Part shown: in pieces, positions 23,482 to 31,331 of the stretch
Numbering within the stretch: the first letter of the stretch is position 1
How the letters are laid out: each line of letters begins with the position of its first letter
Assembly (NCBI GenBank): GCA_963697805.1
Contig: CAVOPB010000004.1
Span: forward strand, 186,001-250,000
DNA length: 64,000 bases
DNA from: VRUE01 sp963697805
Lineage (GTDB): Bacteria; Actinomycetota; Thermoleophilia; Solirubrobacterales; 70-9
Reading direction: 5' to 3'
Notes under the pieces: model-generated
What the model saw: only the letters and a program-made list of their open reading frames with translations
What the model was told of the DNA's origin: nothing
Databases searched by the model: none
Made by a program: the position numbers and the translations under genes

Positions 23482-23766
23482 ACGGCCGGCTGCGCCCACA
23501 CCCAAGAGATCCAGTATTTCGAGCTCCCCGAGGAAATCGAGGGCTGCGAGGAGTGCCTGGCGGAAGGGAAGCGATGGGTGCACCTGCGGATGTGCCAGAC
23601 CTGCGGCCACATCGGTTGCTGCGACAACTCCGAGGGCAAGCACGCGACCGCGCACAGTGGGGAGACGGGCCACCCGATCATCCGCTCGGCCCAGCCCGGT
23701 GAGGACTGGAGCTGGTGCTACGTCGACCGGGTGTTGTTCCGGGTCAGTCCGCCAGACGCAGACTGA
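23482..23766 (+). CDS. UBP-type zinc finger protein (start codon unclear)
   Basis: The frame reads CAHTQEIQYFELPEEIEGCEE, then CLAEGKRWVHLRMCQTCGHI, GCCDNSEGKHATAHSGE and TGHPIIRSAQPGEDWSWCYVD, a complete ZnF-UBP domain of the small actinobacterial type. After the upstream in-frame TAA at 23470 there is no ATG, GTG, TTG or CTG until GTG at 23578, which would delete half of the zinc site. An ACG at 23482 is the only near-start upstream. Either translation starts at a rare codon, or one base is wrong in or before this region. It overlaps the convergent beta-propeller gene by 23 bases. Confidence 0.6.
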   Translation, partial: TAGCAHTQEIQYFELPEEIEGCEECLAEGKRWVHLRMCQTCGHIGCCDNSEGKHATAHSGETGHPIIRSAQPGEDWSWCYVDRVLFRVSPPDAD

Positions 23767-25294
23767 ACGACTTCGTCCTGCTCAACGGTGTACCGCCGGT
23801 GGGCGTGAAGGCGATCTTCAGCTTCACCTTTGCCCTGCCGTCTGACTGAAGCTTTGCCTTCGCCCGGCCCCTGGGCTTGAGGACGAGGATCCCCCTCAGC
23901 TGCGCGGTGCTTCCCGCCTTCGACCTCAGCTTGCGCGGTTTCACGCCCTTGCCGGAGAGCGAGACGACGCCGGTTCCCGATGTTGCGACCGGGAGCTTCG
24001 CGATTCCCTTCTCGGGGTCGATCAACGCCCTGCCGAGCTTGAGGGTGGCGGTGACGTTGACCGGGGCGCTCTCCTTGGCGCTGGATCCGGCGCCGTTGGA
24101 GGCGGTCACGCGGCAGACGTAGTCGCCGACTTCGCTCGCCACGAGCGAGCTCGTCGTCGCCCCGGCGAGCGGCCGATCGTTCCGCAGCCACTGGAGGGAG
24201 ATCTGCTGCGGCGCCCGGTACAGGAACGACTCAAGCAGGTCACCCGCCCATGAGCCCTGCGAGCAGTTGAGCGTCGCGGTCTGGCTCGCCACCAGCGGAA
24301 CCAACGGCTGTCCGGGCTTCGGTTTCCTCAACACGCGCGGCGTCGGGCTTCGGAATGTCGTGACCGTTGGCGCTGCGGTATTTCGGGGGACCTGAAGCAG
24401 GACCGGCCAGGCTGGGATGTCGAGGCTCGCCCCCGTCGTGTCGAGCAGGCCGAGTGGCCCGCCGTCGGTCAGGCTGGCGAAGCCGATCGAGCCCGATTTT
24501 TTTTCTGCCGACCCCCAGTAGATCCTCTTGGCGATGGGGTCGATCGCGATCCCGTTCGGCGACTCAATCGAGAGCCCGTCGGTGAACACGGACCCGCCTT
24601 CGCCTCCGTTTGCGCTGGCGAAGCCGATGCCCGAATCGCTGGAGTTCGGCCAGTAGACGCGGTTGGTCGAGGCGTCGACGGCGACGCCCCTCGGCATGTC
24701 GACCGTGCCCCCGGTCAGGTCGAGGGAGCCACCGCCGCCCGAGCCGTCGAGGTGGGCAAAGTCGACCCTCTGTTGGTCGAAGTCCGCCCAGTAGATCCGG
24801 TTCTGGGCCGGGTAGACGGCGATGCCCAGGGGCTGTTCGACCAGCGCCCCGGTCGTGTCGAGTTCGCCGCCGCCGGAGCCGTCGAGGTTCGCGTAGTAGA
24901 TCGCGTTTTCGGCCCAGTTGCCCCAGTAGATCCTGCCCGCGGCCGGGTAGATCGCGAGGCCGTGTGGTTCTACCACGGGGGCGACGCCGGTGTTGAGGAT
25001 TCCGCCGCCCGAGCCGTCGAGGTTCGCGAACCGGATCGAGTAGTTCAGTTCGTCCCGATTGGCCCAGTAGATCCTGCCCGCGGCCGCGTCGATCGCCAGC
25101 CCTTCCGGATGCTCGACGCTGACCCCGGTGATCGGGATCTCGCCGCCGCCGCCTCCGGCGGTGTTCGCCCGCGAGATGCTGCTTCCGGCTTCGTTCGCCC
25201 AGTAGATCTGGTCGGCGGCGCCGGCAGGTGCGACACCCAGGCAGAGAGCAACTACGGCCAAGCCGAGGGACGAGATCAAGCGCGTCGGGCGCAT
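23744..25294 (-). CDS. Secreted YWTD-type beta-propeller protein with Ig-like tail
   Basis: 516 aa. Signal peptide at 1-27 (LGLAVVALCLGVAPAGAA). Six repeats of the form RIYWAN..x..I.FANLDGSGGG..L follow between residues about 30 and 290, the pattern of a YWTD/NHL propeller. After a linker an Ig-like module appears (LNCSQGSWAGD..ISLQWLRNDRPLAGATTSSLVASEVGDYVCRVTASN). The C-terminal 110 residues are Lys/Arg-rich beta repeats (SLSGKGVKPRKLR) that also end the broken gene at 39.3-40.3 kb. Probably a cell-surface binding protein. Confidence 0.75.
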   Translation of the reverse strand: MRPTRLISSLGLAVVALCLGVAPAGAADQIYWANEAGSSISRANTAGGGGGEIPITGVSVEHPEGLAIDAAAGRIYWANRDELNYSIRFANLDGSGGGILNTGVAPVVEPHGLAIYPAAGRIYWGNWAENAIYYANLDGSGGGELDTTGALVEQPLGIAVYPAQNRIYWADFDQQRVDFAHLDGSGGGGSLDLTGGTVDMPRGVAVDASTNRVYWPNSSDSGIGFASANGGEGGSVFTDGLSIESPNGIAIDPIAKRIYWGSAEKKSGSIGFASLTDGGPLGLLDTTGASLDIPAWPVLLQVPRNTAAPTVTTFRSPTPRVLRKPKPGQPLVPLVASQTATLNCSQGSWAGDLLESFLYRAPQQISLQWLRNDRPLAGATTSSLVASEVGDYVCRVTASNGAGSSAKESAPVNVTATLKLGRALIDPEKGIAKLPVATSGTGVVSLSGKGVKPRKLRSKAGSTAQLRGILVLKPRGRAKAKLQSDGRAKVKLKIAFTPTGGTPLSRTKSFSLRLAD

Positions 25295-25314
25295 ACGCCC
25301 TTGACTCTAGAGAA

Positions 25315-27213
25315 CTACTCCGGGGTGACGATCGCGAAGCGGGAGTCGGGCTCGTCGAGGAGACCGAGCAGCGCGCCGAGCTTCTCGGGGTCGCCCTCGA
25401 CCCGCAGGCGACCGGACGCGATCAGCTCCGGCAGCTCGACGGTTTTCAGCAGCAGCTCGTCGAGCGCTCCGCGCTCGACGACGAGGGCCGCGTGGGGCTC
25501 CGGATCGTGTCTGCCCGGGCGGTGGCTGAGGACGCCGTTGCGGACGATGATCGAGTGTGCCTCGTCCGGGTCGGAGACGATCCAGTCGATCCTCAGCTCC
25601 ATTTCCCAGGCGCGCGGGCCGTCGACCCGGATCGCCATCGCGTCGAGCAGTTGCTCGACGCTGAGGCGGGCGAGGAAGTCGGGCGGCGCGGCCGCCGTCG
25701 GAGTCCCAGATACGCCCTGGCGGAGCTCCTGGGCCCCCATCAGGAAGAAGTTCCGCCAGGTCGCGTTCTCGGCGCCGTAGCCGAGCTGCTCGAGGGCGTC
25801 GGCCTGCAGCTCGCGGGCGACGGTGTTCTCGGGGTCGGCGAAGACGAGGTGGTTTGCGACCTCGGCGACCCAGCGGTAGTCGCCGGCGTCGAACGAGTCC
25901 CGGGCCCGGGCGAGTGCCGCGTCGGCGCCCCCCATCGACTCGACGTAGCGCTTCGCCCGCTCCTGGGGAGGGTGCTCCCAGAGGTGGGCGGGATTGCCGT
26001 CGAACCAGCCCAGGTAGCGCTGGTAGATCGCCTTCACGTTGTGGTTGATCGAGCCGTAGAACTCGCGGCAGCGCCAATCGCCCGCCAGGCTCGGCGGCAG
26101 CTCGATCTCCTCGGCGATCTCGGGCCCGGTCAGGCCGCGGTTGATCAACCGCAGGGTCTGGTCGTGCAGGTAGGAGTAGAGGTCGCGCTGATTGGTCAGT
26201 AGCGCGACGATCTCCGGGCTCCCCCAGCAGGGCCAGTTGTGGCCGGCGAAGAGGACCTCAGAGGATGCGCCGAACAGCGCGATCGCCTCGTCCAGGTGGC
26301 GCGCCCAGATCCGCGGGTCGCGGACGAGGGCGCCGCGGAGGGTGAGGATGTTGTGCATCGAGCAGACCGCGTTGTCGGCGACGCAGAGGGCGCGGCGGTC
26401 GGGAAGGTGGAAGTTCATCGCCGCCGGCGCCTCTGCCTCCGGCGTCAGCTGGAACGACATCCGGATCCCGTCGAGGGTCTCCTCCTGCCCCGTCGCCCCG
26501 ATCTCGACCGTGGGCGGCACCAGGGTGATCGTCCCGAGCGAGGTCGTCTGGCCGAGGCCGGACGTCAGCTGCCCGTCGGGCCCGCGATCGAGCAGCGCCC
26601 CGTACATGTAGCCGGCGCGGCGCGCCATCGCCGGGCCGGCGAAGACGTTCTCGCTGACCGCGTGCTCGAGGAAACCGGCCGGCGCGAGGACCGGGACCCG
26701 GCCCGACTCGACATCCCCCTGCGAGACCACGCCGCGGGCGCCGCCGAAGTGGTCGACATGGCTGTGGGTGTAGATGAGGCCGGTGACCGGGCGCTGGCCG
26801 CGGTGCTCGCGATAGAGGTCGAGCGCGGCCGCCGCGGTCTCAGCCGTGACCAGTGGGTCGACGACGACGATTCCCTCCTCGGTCTCGATCACGTGCATGT
26901 TCGAGAGATCGAAGCCGCGCAGCTGGTACAGGCCGGGCGCGAGCTCGAAGAGGCCGGCGATACGGTTCAGCTGCGCCTGGCGCCAGAGCGCCGGGTGTGC
27001 GGTGTCGGGCGGATCGTCGTCGAGAAACGCGTAGGAGGAGAGCTCCCAGGCCGTCCGCCCGGCCTCGCCAGCGACCACCGGGGGGTCGAACGCGGCGACA
27101 AGGCCCATGCTCGCGTCGGCCAGCTCCCCTCCCGCCGCTTTCTCGATGCCCTGTCCCGCCTCGCGGTTCTGTCCCGCCGTCTGCTCCGTTGCGGGCTTTC
27201 GGCCGGGTGCCAT
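25315..27213 (-). CDS. Alkyl/aryl sulfatase (SdsA1/BDS1-like, metallo-beta-lactamase fold)
   Basis: 632 aa. The MBL metal motif THSHVDHFGGARGV lies near residue 149. The region YMYGALLDRGPDGQ..GLGQTTSLG and the dimer domain with QRYLGWFDGNPAHLW are characteristic of linear alkylsulfatases. A C-terminal SCP2-like domain (LLKTVELPELIASGRLRVEGDPEKL) completes the architecture. No signal peptide is seen. The enzyme releases sulfate from alkyl sulfates, giving fatty alcohol. It follows the 3-hydroxyacyl-CoA dehydrogenase gene after a single base. Confidence 0.88.
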   Translation of the reverse strand: MAPGRKPATEQTAGQNREAGQGIEKAAGGELADASMGLVAAFDPPVVAGEAGRTAWELSSYAFLDDDPPDTAHPALWRQAQLNRIAGLFELAPGLYQLRGFDLSNMHVIETEEGIVVVDPLVTAETAAAALDLYREHRGQRPVTGLIYTHSHVDHFGGARGVVSQGDVESGRVPVLAPAGFLEHAVSENVFAGPAMARRAGYMYGALLDRGPDGQLTSGLGQTTSLGTITLVPPTVEIGATGQEETLDGIRMSFQLTPEAEAPAAMNFHLPDRRALCVADNAVCSMHNILTLRGALVRDPRIWARHLDEAIALFGASSEVLFAGHNWPCWGSPEIVALLTNQRDLYSYLHDQTLRLINRGLTGPEIAEEIELPPSLAGDWRCREFYGSINHNVKAIYQRYLGWFDGNPAHLWEHPPQERAKRYVESMGGADAALARARDSFDAGDYRWVAEVANHLVFADPENTVARELQADALEQLGYGAENATWRNFFLMGAQELRQGVSGTPTAAAPPDFLARLSVEQLLDAMAIRVDGPRAWEMELRIDWIVSDPDEAHSIIVRNGVLSHRPGRHDPEPHAALVVERGALDELLLKTVELPELIASGRLRVEGDPEKLGALLGLLDEPDSRFAIVTPE

Positions 27214-27214
27214 C

Positions 27215-28402
27215 TCAGCCCTCGGCCGCCGCCGTCAGGCCCGGCGCCGGCGCGTAGGCGTCGCCGTGTAGCTCGCGAAGCCATTCGAGCAGGGCGACGG
27301 CCCGGCCGGCGCCGATCAACTCGGAGAACTCGATCGGGCCAAGTGGCCAGTTGAAGCCGAGCCGCATCGCGGTGTTCATGTCGGCGGCGCTGCCGACCTT
27401 CTCTTCGAGGGCGAAGGCGGTCTCGTTGGCGATCTGGGCGACGAGGCGGGGGAGGATCTCGTCCGCGGCGGGGGCGATGCGCGCCAGGTCGTCGGGGTCG
27501 AGGGTCGGGGGGGACAGCCCGAGGTCGGGGTCGTCGGGGCGGTGGGGGCCGTCGCGATAGCTGTAGTAGCCCTCGCCGCTCTTGCGCCCGAGGTGGCCGG
27601 CCTCGACCATCTGCGCCTGGATCGCGCTCGGCCGCCAGCGCTCCGGCTCGCCGCCCTGCGCGAAGAAGGAGCTGGCAACGCTGAGGTTGACGTCGAGCCC
27701 GATCAGGTCGATCAGCTCGAAAGGGCCCATCCGGAACCCGCCGCCCAAGCGGCAGACGCGGTCGATCGTCGCCGCATCGGCGACCCCGTCGGCGAGCATC
27801 CGCAGCGACTCGAGCGAGAAGGGCCGCGCGAGGCGGTTGGCGATGAAGCCGGGGCTGTCCTTGGCGCGGATCGGGGTTCTCCGCATCCGCCCGACAACCT
27901 CGGTGGAGGCGGCGAGCGCCTCCTCGGTGGAGGCGTCGGTCGCCACCACCTCGACCAGCTTCATCCGCGTCGGCGGGTTGAAGAAGTGCATTCCGACGAC
28001 GCGCTCGGGGCCCGGAGTTCGGGCACCGATGTCGGTCACCCGCAGCGAGGAGGTGTTGGAGGCGAGGATCGTCCCCGGGCCGCAGGCCTCGGCGAGATCG
28101 GCAAACAGTCCCTGCTTCAGCTCGAGCCGCTCTGGCGCCGCCTCGATCACCAGGTCGCAGCCGGCGAGGCCCTCGATCCGCTCGACCGCGCTCAGCAGCC
28201 TGCCGGCCCGCTCGGCCTCCTCCGCGCTCCACCCCTTGCCGGCGCCCTTCGCCAATCCCGCTGCTGCGGTCTCCCGCGCCCGCCCGAGGACGTCGGGGTC
28301 GGGGTCCTGGATCCTGGTCGGGTAGCCCCCGAGGCAGGCCATCGCGGCGATCCCGGCGCCCATCGTGCCGGCGCCGACGACACCGACCGTTTCGACGCTC
28401 AC
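27215..28402 (-). CDS. 3-hydroxyacyl-CoA dehydrogenase
   Basis: 395 aa. N-terminal NAD fold VGVVGAGTMGAGIAAMACLGG; catalytic region with VVGMHFFNPPTRMKLVEVV (His-Glu pair) and SPGFIANRLARPFSLESLRML; duplicated C-terminal helical domain. It oxidises L-3-hydroxyacyl-CoA in beta-oxidation. It is longer than the 285-aa minimum because both C-terminal halves are present (second one around EKVGSAADMNTAMRLGFNWP). Operon position: between enoyl-CoA hydratase (7 bases upstream) and the alkylsulfatase. Confidence 0.92.
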   Translation of the reverse strand: MSVETVGVVGAGTMGAGIAAMACLGGYPTRIQDPDPDVLGRARETAAAGLAKGAGKGWSAEEAERAGRLLSAVERIEGLAGCDLVIEAAPERLELKQGLFADLAEACGPGTILASNTSSLRVTDIGARTPGPERVVGMHFFNPPTRMKLVEVVATDASTEEALAASTEVVGRMRRTPIRAKDSPGFIANRLARPFSLESLRMLADGVADAATIDRVCRLGGGFRMGPFELIDLIGLDVNLSVASSFFAQGGEPERWRPSAIQAQMVEAGHLGRKSGEGYYSYRDGPHRPDDPDLGLSPPTLDPDDLARIAPAADEILPRLVAQIANETAFALEEKVGSAADMNTAMRLGFNWPLGPIEFSELIGAGRAVALLEWLRELHGDAYAPAPGLTAAAEG

Positions 28403-28409
28403 CGCGCGC

Positions 28410-29183
28410 TCACCGACCTTCGAACTTCGGCTCCCGCTTCTCGAGGAAGGCCTGCATCCCCTCGACGCGGTCCTCGGTCGCCATCGCCAGCTCGTAGAGG
28501 CGCCGCTCGTTCTCGATCCCCGCCGAGAGCGCGGTTTCCTCAGCTGCCAATACCGCCTGCTTCGCGAGGCGGACGGCGATCGGCGGCCGCCCGGCGACCG
28601 TCCGCGCCAGCTCGAGCGCCTCCTGCAGGCAGCTGCCCTTCCGCACGACCTTGTTGACGAGGCCCATCCGCTGCGCCATCGGGGCGTCGAAGCGGCGCCC
28701 GGTGAGGACGTACTCCATCGCCAGCTGCTTGCCGACCGTGCGGGCGATGCGCTGGGTCCCGCCGCCGCCGGGAATGATCCCGAGGGTGATCTCCGGCTGG
28801 CCGAAGTGGGCGTCCTCGGAGGCGACGATCATGTCGCAGGCCAGGGCGAGCTCGCAGCCCCCGCCGAGCGCGTAGCCGGTGACCGCGGCGACCATCGGCG
28901 TCTTGATCGCGGCCAGCCGGCGCCAGAACGAGGCGGCCGGGTGGCGGAGCGCCTCGGCGAAGGTCCGTTCGCTCATCGCCCTGATGTCGGCGCCGGCGGC
29001 GAAGATCTCCTCGGAGCCGGCGATGACGACGCAGCGGACCTCGGGCTCGGGGTCGATCCGCTCGAGCTCAGAGGCGATCTCCTCCATCATCTCCGGCGAG
29101 AGGGCGTTGCGCGCCTCGGGCCGGTTCAGCCGCAGCAGGGCGACGCCGAACTCGTCGGTCGAGAGCTCGATCAGCTCACTCAT
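28410..29183 (-). CDS. Enoyl-CoA hydratase
   Basis: 257 aa crotonase. Oxyanion-hole segments IFAAGADIRAM and VTGYALGGGCELALACDMIVAS; catalytic glutamates fall in GQPEITLGIIPGGGGTQR. It hydrates trans-2-enoyl-CoA. The ATG lies within the last bases of the upstream mini-ORF (overlap ATGAGTGA), so its translation is probably coupled to that of the acyl-CoA dehydrogenase gene through the 72-base element. Confidence 0.92.
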   Translation of the reverse strand: MSELIELSTDEFGVALLRLNRPEARNALSPEMMEEIASELERIDPEPEVRCVVIAGSEEIFAAGADIRAMSERTFAEALRHPAASFWRRLAAIKTPMVAAVTGYALGGGCELALACDMIVASEDAHFGQPEITLGIIPGGGGTQRIARTVGKQLAMEYVLTGRRFDAPMAQRMGLVNKVVRKGSCLQEALELARTVAGRPPIAVRLAKQAVLAAEETALSAGIENERRLYELAMATEDRVEGMQAFLEKREPKFEGR

Positions 29184-29247
29184 CGGTGGCCCAACAAATG
29201 ATCGGCCTCGTTCGCTTCGCGGAAATCAGATCGTGACGCTCGCTCAC
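29176..29247 (-). other. 72-base coupling element with 23-codon mini-ORF in the beta-oxidation operon
   Basis: The GTG at 29247 overlaps the acyl-CoA dehydrogenase stop (GTGA). The frame reads VSERHDLISAKRTRPIICWA plus three residues. Its TGA at 29178-29176 overlaps the enoyl-CoA hydratase start. Length and placement equal those of the element at 11275-11346, although the sequence agrees only in parts (GTGAGCGAGCGT; CGCGAAGCGAACGAGG). Confidence 0.5.
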
Positions 29248-30413
29248 TCGGCCTCCAGGGGCACCATCGCGTTGATGCCCGTCGCGGCGCGGCCGATGAT
29301 CAGCTTCTGGATCTGCGAGGTCCCCTCGTAGAGCGTCGTCACCCTGGCGTCGCGGAGGTAGCGCTCGACCGGGTAGTCGTCGACATAGCCGGCGCCGCCG
29401 TGGACCTGGATCGCGAGGTTCGCGCATTCGACCGCGGCCTCGGTCGCATGCAGCTTCGCCACCGAGGTCTCCATCGTGTTTGGCTTGCCTTCGTCCTTGA
29501 GCGCGCCCGCCCGGAGGACCAGCATCCGCGAGGCGTCGCGCTTGACGATCATGTCGGCGATCATCTCCTGGACCAGCTGGAACCGCGCAAGGGGGACCCC
29601 GAACTGCTTGCGCTCCTTCGAGTAGGCGACGGAGGCTTCGACGCAGCCGTCGCAGATCCCGACGCAGCCGGCGGCGACGCTGTAGCGGCCGTTGTCGAGG
29701 GCGCTCATCGCGACCTTGAAGCCGTCGCCGATCTCACCCAGCATGGCGTCTTCGCCGACCTCGACCTCGTCGAGCGAGAGCTCCGCCGTGTCGGAGGAGC
29801 GCAGCCCGAGCTTGCCGTGGATCTCCTGGGTCGTGAAGCCCTCGCTCTCGGTCGGGACCAGGAAGCAGGCGAGGCCGCGGTGCTTCTTGGCCGGGTCGGT
29901 CTGGGCGAAGATCAGCGCGACCTCGGAGAAGTTGCCGAGCGATATCCACATCTTCTGGCCGCTGATCGACCAGCCCGAATCGGTCTTCGTCGCCCGGGTC
30001 CGGAGGTTGGCGGCGTCGGAGCCGGTGTCGGGCTCGGTCAGCCCGAAGCAGCCGAGCGCCTCACCCGAGCACAGGCGCGGCAGCCAGCGCTGTTTCTGCT
30101 CCTCGCTGCCCCAGCGCTCGATCGAGCCGGCGACGAGCGAGGTCTGGACCGAGACGACGGTGCGGGCCGAGGAGTCGGCGCGCCCTACCTGCTCGACGAT
30201 CAGCCCGTAGCCGATGTAGTCGAGGCCGCGGCCGCCGTACTGCTCCGCGACCGGGGCGCCGAGGTAGCCGACCTCGCCCAGCTTGCTCGCCAGCTCGCGG
30301 TCGAAGCGGGCGGCGCGGTCGTTCTCGCGGACCCGGGGAAGGATCTCGCGGTCGGCGAACTCCCGCGCCGCTTCGGAGATCAGTCGCTGCTCGTCGCTCA
30401 GCTGGAAGTCCAT
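29244..30413 (-). CDS. Acyl-CoA dehydrogenase
   Basis: 389 aa flavoprotein. The FAD/substrate signature GCFGLTEPDTGSDAANLRT and the middle beta domain WISLGNFSEVALIFAQTDP are typical. The catalytic Glu is expected in the last helices (DARVTTLYEGTSQIQKLIIG, Glu before GTS). It forms the trans-2-enoyl-CoA that the next gene product hydrates. A closely related butyryl/isovaleryl specificity cannot be told apart. Start ATG 36 bases after the aminotransferase stop. Confidence 0.92.
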   Translation of the reverse strand: MDFQLSDEQRLISEAAREFADREILPRVRENDRAARFDRELASKLGEVGYLGAPVAEQYGGRGLDYIGYGLIVEQVGRADSSARTVVSVQTSLVAGSIERWGSEEQKQRWLPRLCSGEALGCFGLTEPDTGSDAANLRTRATKTDSGWSISGQKMWISLGNFSEVALIFAQTDPAKKHRGLACFLVPTESEGFTTQEIHGKLGLRSSDTAELSLDEVEVGEDAMLGEIGDGFKVAMSALDNGRYSVAAGCVGICDGCVEASVAYSKERKQFGVPLARFQLVQEMIADMIVKRDASRMLVLRAGALKDEGKPNTMETSVAKLHATEAAVECANLAIQVHGGAGYVDDYPVERYLRDARVTTLYEGTSQIQKLIIGRAATGINAMVPLEAE

Positions 30414-30448
30414 CTCACCTCTGCCCTTCGTGTAGTGATGTCAATCGG

Positions 30449-31231
30449 TCAGAGCTCCCGGCCGAGAGTCTCCTGGAAGGCGTGTTCGGCCTCGCGCGTG
30501 CGAGGCCCCGGGGCCGCGGGAAGCTCGGAGCCGTCGATCGCGGCGACGGCCTGGATCTCCCGCGTGGTCGAGGCCAGGAACGCCTCGTGGGCGGCGCGTA
30601 GGTCGGCGATGGGCCAGGCTCCCTCCTCGACCTTGAGCGCCTTGACCAGGCGGTCGCGGGTGATCGACTCGAGGACGCCGGCGTCGAGCGCGGGGGTCCG
30701 GAGACCCCCCTGCGGCGAGACCCAGAAGATCGAGGATGTCGGCGGCTCGAGCACGGTTCCGTCGGGCTGGACGAGGACCGCCTCGTCGGCTCCCTGGGCC
30801 TGCGCGAGCCGGGTCGCCTGCATGTTGGCCGCGTAGGAGAGCGACTTGACGCCGTTGAGGATCACCGTCGGGCAGTAGGTGACGGTCGCGATCCGCACCG
30901 TGTCGACATGCGCCGGGATCGCCTCCGTGGCCGCAATCCGTCGCCCGCCGCGGGTGACGATCAGCCGCAGCTGCCCGTCGACCGAGCCGGCCTCGGCGAG
31001 CAGGGCCGCGATCTCCGCCTCGAGCGCGCCGCGGTCGAACTTGAGCTCGATCGCGGCGGCGGAGCGCTCGAGGCGGTCGAGGTGATCCGCGAGGGCGAAC
31101 GACCGGCCCTCGTAGAGGCGGATCACCTCGAATACACCGTCGCCGCGGTAGAGCCCGTCGTCGCGGAGCGGGACCATCGCCTCCGCGGTCGGGGTGATCG
31201 TCCCGTCGACGCTTGCAAGCTCAATCGCCAT
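30449..31231 (-). CDS. Class IV aminotransferase (BCAT / aminodeoxychorismate lyase family)
   Basis: 260 aa PLP fold type IV. Motifs: DDGLYRGDGVFEVIRLYEGR near the start, KSLSYAANMQATRLAQAQGADEAVLVQPDGTVLEPPTSSIFWV with the PLP Lys in VKSLSY, and a C-terminal SITRDRLVKALKV. Length suits either 4-amino-4-deoxychorismate lyase or a D-amino-acid/branched-chain aminotransferase; I cannot decide which. It is placed between thiolase and acyl-CoA dehydrogenase on the same strand, which would suit branched-chain amino acid breakdown. Confidence 0.8.
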   Translation of the reverse strand: MAIELASVDGTITPTAEAMVPLRDDGLYRGDGVFEVIRLYEGRSFALADHLDRLERSAAAIELKFDRGALEAEIAALLAEAGSVDGQLRLIVTRGGRRIAATEAIPAHVDTVRIATVTYCPTVILNGVKSLSYAANMQATRLAQAQGADEAVLVQPDGTVLEPPTSSIFWVSPQGGLRTPALDAGVLESITRDRLVKALKVEEGAWPIADLRAAHEAFLASTTREIQAVAAIDGSELPAAPGPRTREAEHAFQETLGREL

Positions 31232-31265
31232 CGAGCGGCGAGGCTACCGGGTCCGGTTTGCTCGC

Positions 31266-31317
31266 GGACGTGATGCAGTTAGACCGCCCGTAGGGGTGGT
31301 CAACCTGCATCACGTCC
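31266..31317. repeat. Perfect 13-base inverted repeat forming a long hairpin
   Basis: 31266-31278 (GGACGTGATGCAG) and 31305-31317 are exact reverse complements. The 26-base loop holds a second nested stem (GACCGCCC/GGGTGGTC with GTAG in the loop). It lies between the thiolase stop and the aminotransferase start. There is no T-run, so it is either a processing/attenuation hairpin or an operator. Confidence 0.6.
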
Positions 31318-31331
31318 AGTCGCAGTCTCCG

